In this document: one piece after another, positions 18,746 to 29,203 of the stretch
Layout: every line of letters starts with the position of its first letter
How positions within the stretch are numbered: position 1 is the stretch's first letter
From: Cognatiluteimonas weifangensis
GTDB lineage: Bacteria; Pseudomonadota; Gammaproteobacteria; Xanthomonadales; Xanthomonadaceae
Length of the DNA: 64,000 nt
Direction of reading: 5' to 3'
NCBI RefSeq assembly: GCF_003416885.1
Contig: NZ_QVPD01000010.1
Span: 45,132-109,131, forward strand
The notes under the pieces: model-generated
Databases searched by the model: none
Told to the model about the DNA's origin: nothing
What the model saw: the letters and a program-made list of their open reading frames with translations, nothing else
Made by a program: the position numbers and the translations under genes

Positions 18746-19303
18746 TCAGTAGAACGTGCCGCCCAGTTCGCCGTAGGCGCGCAGCACGACGCAGGCGGCG
18801 TCGCGGTGCAGGTCGCGCACCACCTCGATGCCGCGGCGCTGCAACTCGCCGACCCAGTCCGCGGGCAGCGGGCCTTCGTCGAAGTCGGTCAGTGCCATCA
18901 CGTCCTCGCTGCGGGCGCCGATCAGCAGCCGGTCGATGCCGGCCCAGAAGGTGGCGCCGTAGCACTGGCAGCACGGCTGCGAGGAGGTGGCGAGGGTGAT
19001 GCGGCCGCCGTCCTCGTTGAGCCGCGAGCGCTGCAGGCGCTGCTGGGCCAGCATGCAGGCCATGGTCTCGGCGTGCGCCAGCGAGCAGTTCTGCGGCAGC
19101 ACGCGGTTGACGCCGATCGCGAGCACGCGGTCGGCGGCGTCGAACACCACCGCGCCGAAAGGACCGCCGCTGCGTTCGTCGATGTTGCGTTGCGACAGCT
19201 CGACCGCCAGCGCGACCTTGGCCGCGTCGCCGGCGAAGCTGTGCGCCAGGTCGAGGTCGTGGACCCACACCGGCAGGGTCAGGTGCAGTTGCGCCGGCAG
19301 CAT
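18746..19303 (-). CDS. Nucleoside/guanine deaminase-like zinc hydrolase
   Basis: Cytidine/deoxycytidylate-deaminase superfamily member, 185 residues from ATG 19303. The zinc site is complete: His77-Ala-Glu79 and Pro110-Cys111-x-x-Cys114. GGPFGAVVFD is typical of guanine deaminase/TadA-like members. Substrate is unknown; the free-base or nucleoside deaminase branch is more likely than tRNA deaminase because of the length and C-terminus. Its ATG shares a base with the upstream lipoprotein stop (TGATG). Confidence 0.88.
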   Translation of the reverse strand: MLPAQLHLTLPVWVHDLDLAHSFAGDAAKVALAVELSQRNIDERSGGPFGAVVFDAADRVLAIGVNRVLPQNCSLAHAETMACMLAQQRLQRSRLNEDGGRITLATSSQPCCQCYGATFWAGIDRLLIGARSEDVMALTDFDEGPLPADWVGELQRRGIEVVRDLHRDAACVVLRAYGELGGTFY

Positions 19304-19806
19304 CAGTGCGGCTCCGGGGCCGGCGGCGCGAGCGGAGCGGCCGCCGGCAGCTCGCTGCAGGTGCCGTCGATGCAGCGGCAGCCGTCGATCTCGCGGAAGC
19401 CGCACACCGACAGCGAGCCCGTCCGCGCGCACTGCGCCCGGACCGCGGCCGGATCGGTCGGGCTGTCCTTGTGCACGCAGGCCGGGTACGCGCCGCAGCA
19501 GTTGCCGATGTCCTTGACCGTGCAATCGGCGTCGGTGCGGCAGCTGCGGTCGAGCGCGACCGGTTCCGGCAGCGCCCGCGGCGGCAGCGGCCCGCCGGTG
19601 CGTACCTGGCGCTTGCGCAGCTGGTCGAGGTCGCGCGCCGCGGCCGGTGCGGTCGTGGCCGGTGCGGTGCTCTGCGGCATGCCTGCGTCTGCGGCTGGCG
19701 CTTGCGACTCCGCGGGGCTGGCCGCGGGCTGCGGGCGCGGCGCCACGCAGGCGGCCGTGGCCAGCGCCAGCCATGCGCACGACAGCGCGAGCCGGCGCGC
19801 CGCCAT
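19303..19806 (-). CDS. Cys-rich putative lipoprotein
   Basis: 167 residues. The N-terminus looks like a lipoprotein signal with Cys20 in LATAACVAPRP, followed by a Pro/Ala/Gln linker of about 60 residues and a compact Cys-rich domain with at least nine cysteines (SCRTDADC, GNCCGAYPAC, QCARTG, VCGFREIDGCRCIDGTC). No family is recognised with certainty; the spacing suggests a disulfide-rich periplasmic domain. It lies between glnS (2-base gap) and the deaminase (TGATG overlap), so the three are probably one transcript. Confidence 0.8.
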   Translation of the reverse strand: MAARRLALSCAWLALATAACVAPRPQPAASPAESQAPAADAGMPQSTAPATTAPAAARDLDQLRKRQVRTGGPLPPRALPEPVALDRSCRTDADCTVKDIGNCCGAYPACVHKDSPTDPAAVRAQCARTGSLSVCGFREIDGCRCIDGTCSELPAAAPLAPPAPEPH

Positions 19807-19808
19807 CG

Positions 19809-21671
<1,863 letters not shown>

Positions 21672-21713
21672 GGAAGTTGCTAAATGTTGGCTAATGGATT
21701 AGGGAGTTGATGC

Positions 21714-21974
21714 ATGCGAGTCGTGTACGAGCCCGCCAACCTGATCGACGCGCACCTGGTGCGGCATGCGCTCGAAGACGCCGGGATCCCGGCGTTCGTG
21801 CGCGGCGAGGCCTTGCTCGGCGGAGTCGGGCAACTGCCGGCCTGCGGCCTGCTCGCCGTCTGCGTGGCCGACACCTGCTGGCCGCAGGCGCGGGCGCTGG
21901 TCGAAGCGTTGCCGCTGTGCGCCGGCGAGCCCGTGCGCCCCGAGGTGTGCCCCGACGGCCTGCAACCGGCCTGA
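21714..21974 (+). CDS. DUF2007 domain protein (putative signal-transducing protein)
   Basis: 86-residue DUF2007 protein: MRVVYEPANLIDAHLVRHALEDAGIPAFV is the family's conserved N-terminal half, followed by GGVGQLPACGLLAVCVAD and a C-terminal helix. Members are small proteins suggested to act in signalling; function unproven. The stop overlaps the next ATG (TGATG), coupling it to a diguanylate cyclase. A GGGAG ribosome-binding sequence lies just upstream of ATG 21714. Confidence 0.88.
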   Translation: MRVVYEPANLIDAHLVRHALEDAGIPAFVRGEALLGGVGQLPACGLLAVCVADTCWPQARALVEALPLCAGEPVRPEVCPDGLQPA

Positions 21975-24172
21975 TGGCGGTGTCGCGCGATCGCCTCCTG
22001 CGGGACGGGATCTTCGCCGCCGGGCTGGCGTTGCTGCTCGGTCTGTTCGCGGCCGGCGTGGTCGGGATGGCCTGGGGCGACGGCGACCAGGGGTCGATCC
22101 GGGTCGAGGCGCTGGGTGCGGGCGCGGGCGCAGCGCAGAACGATGTCCTGCTGCTGCCGGGCGGGGCGACGCGCGAGGCGGTGGCGCGCCTGCACCTGCA
22201 GTTGCCGCCGCCGGATGCGAACCGCTCGCGCTGGGTCGTCTGGCTCGGTCGCGACCCGGTGGATGCCGTCCGGCTGCAACGGCCCGCGGCCGGCGGGGTC
22301 GCGTGGCGCAGTCCCGATTACGACTTCTTCCGTCCCGGCGACACCCGGTCGCGGTTGCCGGCGGGTTTCGCCTTCCCGCTGCCGGGCGACTGGCAAGGCC
22401 CGATCGTGCTGGAACTGCACGCCCGCGGCGCGGTGCGCAGCGCCCTGCATCCGCGCCTGTTGCGCGAGTCCGATGCGGTCGGGCTGGCGTCCATGGCGGT
22501 CGCGCTGAATGCCGCCGCCTATGCCGGCTTGTTCATGCTGGCGCTGATCGTGCTGGTGCTGTACGCGGTGACGCGGGAGCGCTCGTTCGTCGCCGCCTTC
22601 GTCTGCGCCGGGGCCGGCTTGCTGTTCCTGGTGGCGCGCAACGGCCATCTGTTCCAGCTGCCGGTGTTCGACCTGCTCGCCGGCTGGCGCAGCCAGGCGA
22701 TCTGGGCGCTGCTGCTGCTGTTCGCGGCCAGCCTGGTGCAGTTGCTGCTGCGCTACGCCAGCCTGCGCGGGGGCAGCGCACCGCTGGCGCGCCTGTTCGA
22801 AGGCTATGCCTACGCGCTGGTGGCGCTGGCGGCGCTGTGCCTGCTCGACTTGCCGCCGCTGCGGCCGTGGATGCAGCCGCTGGCGCTGCTGGTCGTGGCC
22901 GGCACCGGCATCGGCGGGGTGGTGATCCTGGGCGACGCGGTGCGCCGGCGCCTGGCGCTGTCCGGGTGGATCCTGGTGCTGGCGCTGCTGACGCTGGGCG
23001 CCGTGGCCGCCAACGAGGCCATGGCGCGCGGCTGGCTGGCGGACCTGCTGTGGACGCGCTACGGCTACCAGGTGGGGACGGTCGCGACCCTGGCGCTGCT
23101 GTCGCTAAGCCTGTTCAGCCGGATCGGCGAATATCGCGACCAGCGCGACCGCGACCATCTGGCGCGGGTCGACAGCGAACGCCGCATGGCCCGCGAAGCC
23201 GCGCGCAACGCCCTCACCCTGGCGCTGCGCACGCGCCTGCGCGACCAGGCCGTGGCCGACATCGAATGGACCGCGGCGCGGCTGCTGCTCGAACACCTGT
23301 TGCCGCAGGTGCCGACGACGACCGCGGCGGTGGTCGCCCACGACTACCACGACCAGCACCTGCTGATGGTGGAGCCCGCGCAGCGCAAGCAGGCGCTGGC
23401 CGACGACATCGCCGCGCGCAGCCTGCCGCTCAAGCGCCTCGCCGCCCAGGGCGTGCCGCTGCAGCAGCCGCTGGCGCAGGCCGCGGGCGCCGCCACCGAG
23501 GCGCTGGTGCCGCTGCCGGTCCGCGCTCCGGGCTGGGGCCTGTTGCTGCTGCAGCGCGCCGGCGAGGAGGGCTTCAGCACCGAGGAGCTGGCGCTGGCCG
23601 GCGAGTTCGCGCGGCTGGCGACCCTGCATGTGGACGAGACGCTGGCGGCCGAGCAGTTGCGGCGCTCGGCCGAGCTGGATGCGCTGACCGGCGCCTTCAA
23701 CCGCCGCAGCATCGACCAGTGGCTGGCGCGCGCGTTCCTGGATGCCAGCCGCCGGCAGCAGGCGCTGTCGCTGCTGTTCATCGACATCGACCGGTTCAAG
23801 TCGGTCAACGACCGCCTCGGCCACGCCGGTGGCGACCACTGCCTGCGCGCGGTCGCCGCGGCGCTGCGTGGCGCGCTGGAGGACGGCGACCTGCTGGGCC
23901 GCTACGGCGGCGAGGAATTCGTGGCCTTGCTGCCCGGTCGCGCCGGCGCCGATGCGCGCGAGATGGGCGAGCGCCTGCGCGCGGCGGTGGAGCGCAGCGA
24001 GATCGAGTACGAGGGCCGTGCGGAAAAAGTGACGGTCAGCATCGGCGTGGCCACCCGGCTGGAGCGCGAGAGCACCCCGGCGGCGGCGATCGAGCGCGCC
24101 GACAAGGCGCTGTACGCGGCCAAGCGCGGCGGCCGCAACTGCGTGCACGTCGCGCCGGCGATGTTTACCTGA
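21974..24172 (+). CDS. Membrane diguanylate cyclase with 7TM-type sensor and GGDEF domain
   Basis: 732 residues. After an N-terminal membrane segment and a periplasmic domain (about 40-170) come a series of membrane helices (about 170-390, 7TMR-DISM-like), a cytosolic GAF-like region (about 440-560) and a C-terminal GGDEF domain. The active-site signature is GGEEF at residues 645-649. The RxxD product-inhibition site expected five residues before it is replaced by EDGD, so feedback inhibition by c-di-GMP may be absent. It would make c-di-GMP in response to an unknown periplasmic cue; no EAL domain is present. The start overlaps the DUF2007 stop. Confidence 0.9.
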   Translation: MAVSRDRLLRDGIFAAGLALLLGLFAAGVVGMAWGDGDQGSIRVEALGAGAGAAQNDVLLLPGGATREAVARLHLQLPPPDANRSRWVVWLGRDPVDAVRLQRPAAGGVAWRSPDYDFFRPGDTRSRLPAGFAFPLPGDWQGPIVLELHARGAVRSALHPRLLRESDAVGLASMAVALNAAAYAGLFMLALIVLVLYAVTRERSFVAAFVCAGAGLLFLVARNGHLFQLPVFDLLAGWRSQAIWALLLLFAASLVQLLLRYASLRGGSAPLARLFEGYAYALVALAALCLLDLPPLRPWMQPLALLVVAGTGIGGVVILGDAVRRRLALSGWILVLALLTLGAVAANEAMARGWLADLLWTRYGYQVGTVATLALLSLSLFSRIGEYRDQRDRDHLARVDSERRMAREAARNALTLALRTRLRDQAVADIEWTAARLLLEHLLPQVPTTTAAVVAHDYHDQHLLMVEPAQRKQALADDIAARSLPLKRLAAQGVPLQQPLAQAAGAATEALVPLPVRAPGWGLLLLQRAGEEGFSTEELALAGEFARLATLHVDETLAAEQLRRSAELDALTGAFNRRSIDQWLARAFLDASRRQQALSLLFIDIDRFKSVNDRLGHAGGDHCLRAVAAALRGALEDGDLLGRYGGEEFVALLPGRAGADAREMGERLRAAVERSEIEYEGRAEKVTVSIGVATRLERESTPAAAIERADKALYAAKRGGRNCVHVAPAMFT

Positions 24173-24299
24173 GGCTGCGGCCCGGGGTCGCGGCGCCGCC
24201 GCGGCCGGCGCTTGCTGCGCCTGCCGTCGCACGGCGACGCGGCCGTGTCCGGCGAGCGGGGCGCCCGCACCCGCGCACGGCGGCTCGCGACGCGACCCT

Positions 24300-24944
24300 T
24301 CATTGCCGGCTGATCGTGCAGACGTAGACCAGCTCGCAGGCGCCGGCACCGGTGTCCTCGCGGCTGAGCGAGCTGCGCCAGCGCCAGCCGTCGGGCGCCT
24401 CGGCCTGGACCAGCCAGCCGTCGATGCGCACGCGCTCGCCGGCGCGGACCGCGCGCAGCGCGGCCGCGGCCGCCGCGCCGGCCGGAATCAGGTGCATGTT
24501 GGCGCTGGAGCGGGCGATCTCGCGCGGCGGCAACGGCGGCGCGCCGCTCCATCGGTAGTGGTACCAGCGCCCGGACTGGGTCACGTCCAGCCGCTGCGCC
24601 AGGCCGTCGGCGGCCATCGCCCCCCAGCCCAGCGCCAGGTCGGTCGGCGACAGCTCCGCCTCGCGGCCGCGGCGGTAATCCTTGCGCGACAGCACCCGCG
24701 CCTCGACGCTGAAACCGGCCAGCGGCTGCAGTTGCGCGACCGCCAGCCGGAACGGCTGCAGCGCGGCCGGAACCGCGCTCTGCAATGGCGGCTGGCCGCC
24801 GGTCACCCGCGGCGGCGGCGGGCAGTGCGGGTCGGCGCCGGGCGCCAGGGCCGCGACCGTCGGCGCGCGCGGCGACAGCGGCGAGTACCACCAGCCGATC
24901 GCGGCCGCGACCAGCGCGATCGACCACCAGGAACGCAAGTGCAT
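24300..24944 (-). CDS. Conserved-looking membrane-anchored protein of unknown function
   Basis: 214 residues. One N-terminal membrane segment (WWSIALVAAAIGWWYS) anchors a periplasmic domain with VEARVLSRKDYRRGREAELSPTDLALGWGAMAAD and DGWLVQAEAPDGWRWRSSLSREDTG motifs, ending CELVYVCTISRQ. No family is recognised. Codon use and length look like a genuine gene rather than a shadow. It is on the same strand as, but 60 bases downstream of, DUF3501. Confidence 0.75.
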   Translation of the reverse strand: MHLRSWWSIALVAAAIGWWYSPLSPRAPTVAALAPGADPHCPPPPRVTGGQPPLQSAVPAALQPFRLAVAQLQPLAGFSVEARVLSRKDYRRGREAELSPTDLALGWGAMAADGLAQRLDVTQSGRWYHYRWSGAPPLPPREIARSSANMHLIPAGAAAAAALRAVRAGERVRIDGWLVQAEAPDGWRWRSSLSREDTGAGACELVYVCTISRQ

Positions 24945-25004
24945 GCGCGAGCGTCGTGCGGAACCGCGCGCAGTATGCCGCCGCGCGCCGCGCGCGCCCA
25001 GCGG

Positions 25005-25586
25005 TCAGTCGAAGTCGGCGAGCAGGGCGCCGCGCAGCGGCTCGCCGACCGTCGCGCGCAGCGGCATGCGCGGGTCGTCGATCCCGAACGCCAGCGCGGC
25101 GCCGCCGCGCAGGGCGGCGATCGCGGCGTCGGCGAATTCGAAGCGCAGGAAGTGCACCGCCGAGGTCTTGGCGTCGGTGCTGCGGTCCAGGTCCTCGTCG
25201 GCCCGCACCGGAATCGGGTCGAAGCCGTCGACTTGCGCGAACAGGCGGTGCTCGATTCCGCCGAGGCCGGCCAGCGCGCGCCGGCGCTCGGCCTCGTCGG
25301 CGTATTCCAGCAGCAAGGTCGCCTTGAGGTTGCGGCCGTCGGGGATCAGCGGGTTGTAGGCCGCGAGCTCCTCCTCGATGCCGGCGGCCTCGAAGATGCG
25401 TTCCACCCGCAGCATCTCCTGCACCTGGTATTGCACCGTCAGCCGGTCCTCGAACAGCAGCGTCGCGTGCGTACCCAGGGACAGGGTGCGGGCGCGCTTA
25501 TGGGCGATGGCGCGGGCGCGGAATTCGCCGCGCTGCGCGGCGTAGCGTTCCAGTGACAGCAGGTCGTCGCGGCTGAGCTTGTGCAT
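25005..25586 (-). CDS. DUF3501 family protein
   Basis: 193 residues matching the DUF3501 pattern (MHKLSRDDLLSLERYAAQRGEFR, then GTHATLLFEDRLTVQYQVQEMLRVERIFE). DUF3501 genes commonly sit next to a heterodisulfide-reductase-like Fe-S protein and rubrerythrin, as here, pointing to a peroxide or redox role, but the activity is unknown. ATG 25586 is chosen at the start of conserved sequence. The Fe-S gene ends 17 bases upstream. Confidence 0.87.
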   Translation of the reverse strand: MHKLSRDDLLSLERYAAQRGEFRARAIAHKRARTLSLGTHATLLFEDRLTVQYQVQEMLRVERIFEAAGIEEELAAYNPLIPDGRNLKATLLLEYADEAERRRALAGLGGIEHRLFAQVDGFDPIPVRADEDLDRSTDAKTSAVHFLRFEFADAAIAALRGGAALAFGIDDPRMPLRATVGEPLRGALLADFD

Positions 25587-25603
25587 GCCTGGGGTCGTCC
25601 GGG

Positions 25604-26959
25604 TCAGATGCCGTAGGCGCGCCGCAGCAGCGACAGCGGGTGGTCGGGGGCGGTGCCGTCGACCAGGCCGTGGGCGATGTGCGCGGCCGCCATCGGGCAG
25701 TCGCTGGCGAAGTGCGCGGCGCCGGCCTGGGCGACGCGGGTTTCCACCGGCTTGGCGATCTTGCGCGCGCGCTCGTAGGTGGCCTTCTTGACGCCGTAGG
25801 TGCCGTCGTGGCCGGAACAGCGTTCGATCGCGGCGACCGTGGTCCCGGGGATCAGTTCGAGGATCTGCCTGGTGCGCGGGCCGATGTTCTGCACCCGCTG
25901 GTGGCAGGGCGCGTGCAGCGCGACGGTGCCCAGCGGCTGCGCGAAGTCGGTCTTCAGCAGGCCGGCGCGATGCCGATGCATCAGGTAGTCGAACGGATCG
26001 AAGAATGCGCGCTTGACCCGTTGCACGTCGGCATCGTCCGGGAACATCAGCGGCAATTCCTGCTTGAACATCAGCACGCACGAGGGGATCGGCGCGATCA
26101 GGTCCCAGCCGTCCTCGACCGCTGCCAGCAGCAGCGGCAGGTTGCGCTGCTTGTAGCGGGCCACGGTGTCGAGGTCGCCCAGCTCCAGCCGCGGCATGCC
26201 GCAGCACTGCTCGCGCTGCACCAGCTTGACCGCGATGCCGTTGTGGCGCAGCACCGCGGCCAGGTCCTCGACCATCTGCGGGCGGTTGTGGTTGCCGTAG
26301 CAGGTGCTGAAGATCGCGACCTTGCCGCTGGTCGGCCCGGCGGCGATCGCCGCTTGCCCGCTGTCGTCCTCGCGCAGCCGGCGCTTGGCGGTGTCGGCGT
26401 GGTACTCGGGCACCTGCGCGTCGCGGTGCACGCCGAGCGCACCTTCCATCGCCTTGCGCAGCGCCGGCTGGCGGTTGCCCCAGTTGACCGCCTCCACCAC
26501 CACCGGAATCGAGGCCAGCTTGCCGACCGTGGTGGTGCTGGCCAGCACCTTCGCTCCCAGCGGCGCGCCGTGCTCGCGGAAATGCACCGCCTTGGCCCGC
26601 AGCATCAGGTGCGGGAAATCCACGTTCCACGGGTGCGGCGGCACGTACGGACACTTGGTCTGGTAGCACAGGTCGCACAGGTAGCACTGCTCGACGACCT
26701 TGCCGTAGTCGGCCTTGGCGACGCCGTCGACTTCCATCGTCGCCGACTCGTCGATCAGGTCGAACAGGGTCGGGAACGCGTGGCACAGGCTGACGCAGCG
26801 GCGGCAGCCGTGGCAGATTGCGAACACGCGCTCAAGCTCGGCATCCAGCCCGGCCTGGTCCCAGAAGGCGTCGCGGGTCCAGTCCAGCGGGTGCCGGGTC
26901 GGTGCCTCGAGGTTGCCTTCGCGCGGCGTGGCGCGGTCCTGGTCGCCGGCTTCGTTCAT
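25604..26959 (-). CDS. GlpC-like iron-sulfur protein with CCG domains
   Basis: 451 residues from ATG 26959 ([13 protein letters not shown]). N-terminal [4Fe-4S] motifs [17 protein letters not shown] and [14 protein letters not shown] bind two clusters; two CCG domains follow ([11 protein letters not shown] and [12 protein letters not shown]...RCSGHDG). This is the heterodisulfide-reductase/GlpC electron-transfer fold. Between rubrerythrin and DUF3501 it probably relays electrons to the peroxide-reducing partner; the donor is unknown. An in-frame extension to 27010 exists but is basic and unconserved-looking. Confidence 0.9.
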   Translation of the reverse strand: MNEAGDQDRATPREGNLEAPTRHPLDWTRDAFWDQAGLDAELERVFAICHGCRRCVSLCHAFPTLFDLIDESATMEVDGVAKADYGKVVEQCYLCDLCYQTKCPYVPPHPWNVDFPHLMLRAKAVHFREHGAPLGAKVLASTTTVGKLASIPVVVEAVNWGNRQPALRKAMEGALGVHRDAQVPEYHADTAKRRLREDDSGQAAIAAGPTSGKVAIFSTCYGNHNRPQMVEDLAAVLRHNGIAVKLVQREQCCGMPRLELGDLDTVARYKQRNLPLLLAAVEDGWDLIAPIPSCVLMFKQELPLMFPDDADVQRVKRAFFDPFDYLMHRHRAGLLKTDFAQPLGTVALHAPCHQRVQNIGPRTRQILELIPGTTVAAIERCSGHDGTYGVKKATYERARKIAKPVETRVAQAGAAHFASDCPMAAAHIAHGLVDGTAPDHPLSLLRRAYGI

Positions 26960-27059
26960 CGCTCCACCCCCGGGCACGGTTGCGGGAGCGCCGCGCCGCC
27001 GTCGTGACACGGCGGCGCAGCGTCGGCAGGGCGCGATGCGGGGCGCATCGCGGCGGCGC

Positions 27060-27476
27060 TCAGGCCAGTTCGCCCAGCGCCTTGGTGAAGCGGTTGGCGT
27101 GCGAGCGCTCGGCCTTGGCCAGGGTCTCGAACCAGTCGGCGATCTCGTCGAAGCCTTCCTCGCGCGCGGTCCTGGCCATGCCCGGGTACATGTCGGTGTA
27201 CTCGTGGGTCTCGCCGGCGATCGCGGACTTGAGGTTGTCGCCGGTCGGGCCGAACGGCAGGCCGGTGGCCGGATCGCCGGTCTGTTCCAGGTATTCCAGG
27301 TGGCCGTGGGCGTGGCCGGTCTCGCCTTCGGCGGTGGAGCGGAACACCGCGGCGACGTCGTTGTAGCCCTCCACGTCGGCCTTGGCGGCGAAGTAGAGAT
27401 AGCGACGGTTGGCCTGCGACTCGCCGGCGAAGGCGGCCTTCAGGTTCTCTTCGGTGCGGGTGCCTTTCAGGGACAT
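27060..27476 (-). CDS. Rubrerythrin (ferritin-like diiron domain only)
   Basis: 138-residue rubrerythrin-type diiron protein. The ferritin-like Glu/His ligands are visible: [34 protein letters not shown] and ERSHANRF. The C-terminal rubredoxin domain with its CxxC pairs is absent, so it needs an external electron donor, plausibly the neighbouring Fe-S protein. Likely role: reduction of hydrogen peroxide. It is first of rubrerythrin/Fe-S/DUF3501 on the minus strand. Confidence 0.93.
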   Translation of the reverse strand: MSLKGTRTEENLKAAFAGESQANRRYLYFAAKADVEGYNDVAAVFRSTAEGETGHAHGHLEYLEQTGDPATGLPFGPTGDNLKSAIAGETHEYTDMYPGMARTAREEGFDEIADWFETLAKAERSHANRFTKALGELA

Positions 27477-27601
27477 GGCGTCACCTCATGGGTTGCGGGA
27501 CGAGGCCCGGACCAGACCGGGACCCGTCGAGCGTAGCGCCGCGCCGGTCAAAGATGAAATCGATTGTCGCGATGGTTCCGATAGCGTCGCTGAATGCCGG
27601 A

Positions 27602-28024
27602 TCAGCGGTGGTACTCGCCCGCGGCTTCGGGCTGGTAGCGCACTTCCAGGACCCGCAGGCGGATCGTGCGCCCGCCCGGCACCGGCCATTCGATCGTCTG
27701 GTCGACGCGCAGGCCGAGCAGGGCGCTGCCGACCGGCGCCAGGATCGAGACCCGGTCGCTGCCGCCGGTGGCGTCGCGCGGGTAGACCAGGGTGAGCTCG
27801 CGCTCCTCGCCGCTGGCCTCGTCGCGGAAGCGCGCGGTCGAATTCATGGTGATGACGTCGCCGGGCATGTCCTTGGGTTCGCGCAGTTCCGCGCGCGCCA
27901 GCTCCTCGCGCAGGCGGTCGAGACCGGCGTCGTGCGCCTGCTCGAGCAGGGCTTCGATGCGCTCGCAGTCCAGGCGCGAGACAATCAGCGGGGGCGCGGG
28001 GTTGTTTCCGTTCTCGGGGGACAT
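27602..28024 (-). CDS. rnk: Nucleoside diphosphate kinase regulator, Rnk/GreA-like
   Basis: 140 residues from ATG 28024. N-terminal short helical part followed by a GreA/GreB C-terminal (FKBP-like) domain: VITMNSTARFRDEASGEERELTLVYPRDA, SILAPVGSALLGL and WPVPGG. Rnk-type proteins bind RNA polymerase or influence nucleotide pools. The length and missing long coiled coil distinguish it from GreA. Gene symbol is by family resemblance. Confidence 0.85.
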   Translation of the reverse strand: MSPENGNNPAPPLIVSRLDCERIEALLEQAHDAGLDRLREELARAELREPKDMPGDVITMNSTARFRDEASGEERELTLVYPRDATGGSDRVSILAPVGSALLGLRVDQTIEWPVPGGRTIRLRVLEVRYQPEAAGEYHR

Positions 28025-28095
28025 CGGTGCTCTCCAAAGCAACGCGGGCGGAGCGTCGCGCGCCCCGCCCGCAAGTCAGCGAATCGGCGACAACG

Positions 28096-29064
28096 TTAGC
28101 CCGCGCGGGCCGCGCGATCAACCGCGGGGCGGCTGCGGGCGGCGTTGCCGGCCAAATCCGGGGGCGGGGCGAACAGGTCCCCCGGCAGGTCGCGGAACAC
28201 CTGCGCCAGCTGCCGCAGGAATCCGCCCATCGCCGAGCTCTTGCGCCAGACCAGCGCGATCCGCCGGCTCGGGGTGGAATCGCGGAAGGTCAGCAGGCGG
28301 ATGTCGCGGGACTGCGCCACCGGCGGCTTGACCGCCAGCGTCGGCAGCAGGGTGACGCCGACCTCGGCCGCGACCATCTGCCGCAGGGTCTCCAGGCTGG
28401 TGGCCTGGAACCCGGATTTCTCGCTGGCCCCGGCCAGGTGGCAGACATCCAGCGCCTGGTCGCGCAGGCAATGCCCGTCCTCCAGCAGCAGCAGGCGCTG
28501 GTCGGCCAGCTCGCGCAGGGTCAGCGTGTCCTGCCCGGCCAGCGCATGGCCCTGCGGCACCGCCAGCACGAACGGCTCCTCGAACAGGAACTCGGCATGC
28601 AGCTGGTCGTCGTGCAGCGGCAGCGCCAGCAGCCCGGCGTCGAGCTTGCCCGCATGCAGCCGGGCCAGGATTTCCGGACTCTTTTCTTCCACCAGCAGCA
28701 GTTCCAGACGCGGGAAGCGCGCGCGGATCCGCGGCACCGCGTGCGGCAGCAGGTAGGGCCCCAGCGTCGGGAACAGCCCCAGGCGGATGCTGCCGGCCTC
28801 CGGGTCCTGGGTGCGGCGCGCGGCTTCCTTCAACTGTTCGACGGCATCGACGATGTGCCGCGCGCGCGCGGCGATCTCGCGCCCGGCCGACGTCAGCATC
28901 ACCTTGCGTGGCGCACGCTCCACCAGGACCACCCCGAGCTCGTCCTCGAGCTTGCGGATCTGGGTCGAGAGCGTCGGCTGGCTGACGAAGCAGGCCGCGG
29001 CGGCGCGGCCGAAATGCCGGTGTTCGGCGAGGGCGACGAGGTAGTGGAGGTCGCGCAGATTCAT
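28096..29064 (-). CDS. oxyR: Hydrogen peroxide-sensing LysR regulator OxyR
   Basis: 322-residue LysR protein whose N-terminal helix-turn-helix (MNLRDLHYLVALAEHRHFGRAAAACFVSQPTLS) matches OxyR closely. The peroxide-sensing cysteines lie in EDGHCLRDQALDVC, equivalent to Cys199 and Cys208 of E. coli OxyR. An extra Ala/Arg/Pro-rich tail of about 15 residues follows the usual end. It is divergent from ahpC, with an OxyR-type operator in the shared 139-base gap. Confidence 0.96.
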   Translation of the reverse strand: MNLRDLHYLVALAEHRHFGRAAAACFVSQPTLSTQIRKLEDELGVVLVERAPRKVMLTSAGREIAARARHIVDAVEQLKEAARRTQDPEAGSIRLGLFPTLGPYLLPHAVPRIRARFPRLELLLVEEKSPEILARLHAGKLDAGLLALPLHDDQLHAEFLFEEPFVLAVPQGHALAGQDTLTLRELADQRLLLLEDGHCLRDQALDVCHLAGASEKSGFQATSLETLRQMVAAEVGVTLLPTLAVKPPVAQSRDIRLLTFRDSTPSRRIALVWRKSSAMGGFLRQLAQVFRDLPGDLFAPPPDLAGNAARSRPAVDRAARAG

Positions 29065-29068
29065 TTCG

Positions 29069-29094
29069 ATAGCTTATCACTATCGCAAGGATCA
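29069..29094 (+). promoter_or_regulatory. OxyR-type operator in the oxyR-ahpC intergenic region
   Basis: Half-sites spaced as in the OxyR consensus: ATAG at 29069-29072, CTAT at 29080-29083, ATCA (ATAG-like) at 29091-29094, each separated by seven bases; the fourth position at 29102-29105 is TGGC rather than CTAT. It lies between the two divergent starts, so one site could control both genes. Confidence 0.7.
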
Positions 29095-29105
29095 AAACAA
29101 TTGGC

Positions 29106-29135
29106 TTGATGGATTGCGAACCTGCCCCGACAATA
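29106..29135 (+). promoter_or_regulatory. Candidate ahpC promoter
   Basis: TTGATG at 29106-29111 and ACAATA at 29130-29135 are 18 bases apart and resemble -35 and -10 elements; they sit directly downstream of the OxyR-like half-sites, as expected for class I activation. The ahpC ATG is at 29204 with AAGGAG at 29192-29197. Transcription start not demonstrated. Confidence 0.4.
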
Positions 29136-29203
29136 GCGCCATCGACGCGATCGTCCCGATCCGGTTCGACCTTCCACCCCCCCTGCCATCCAAGGAGACC
29201 CCC

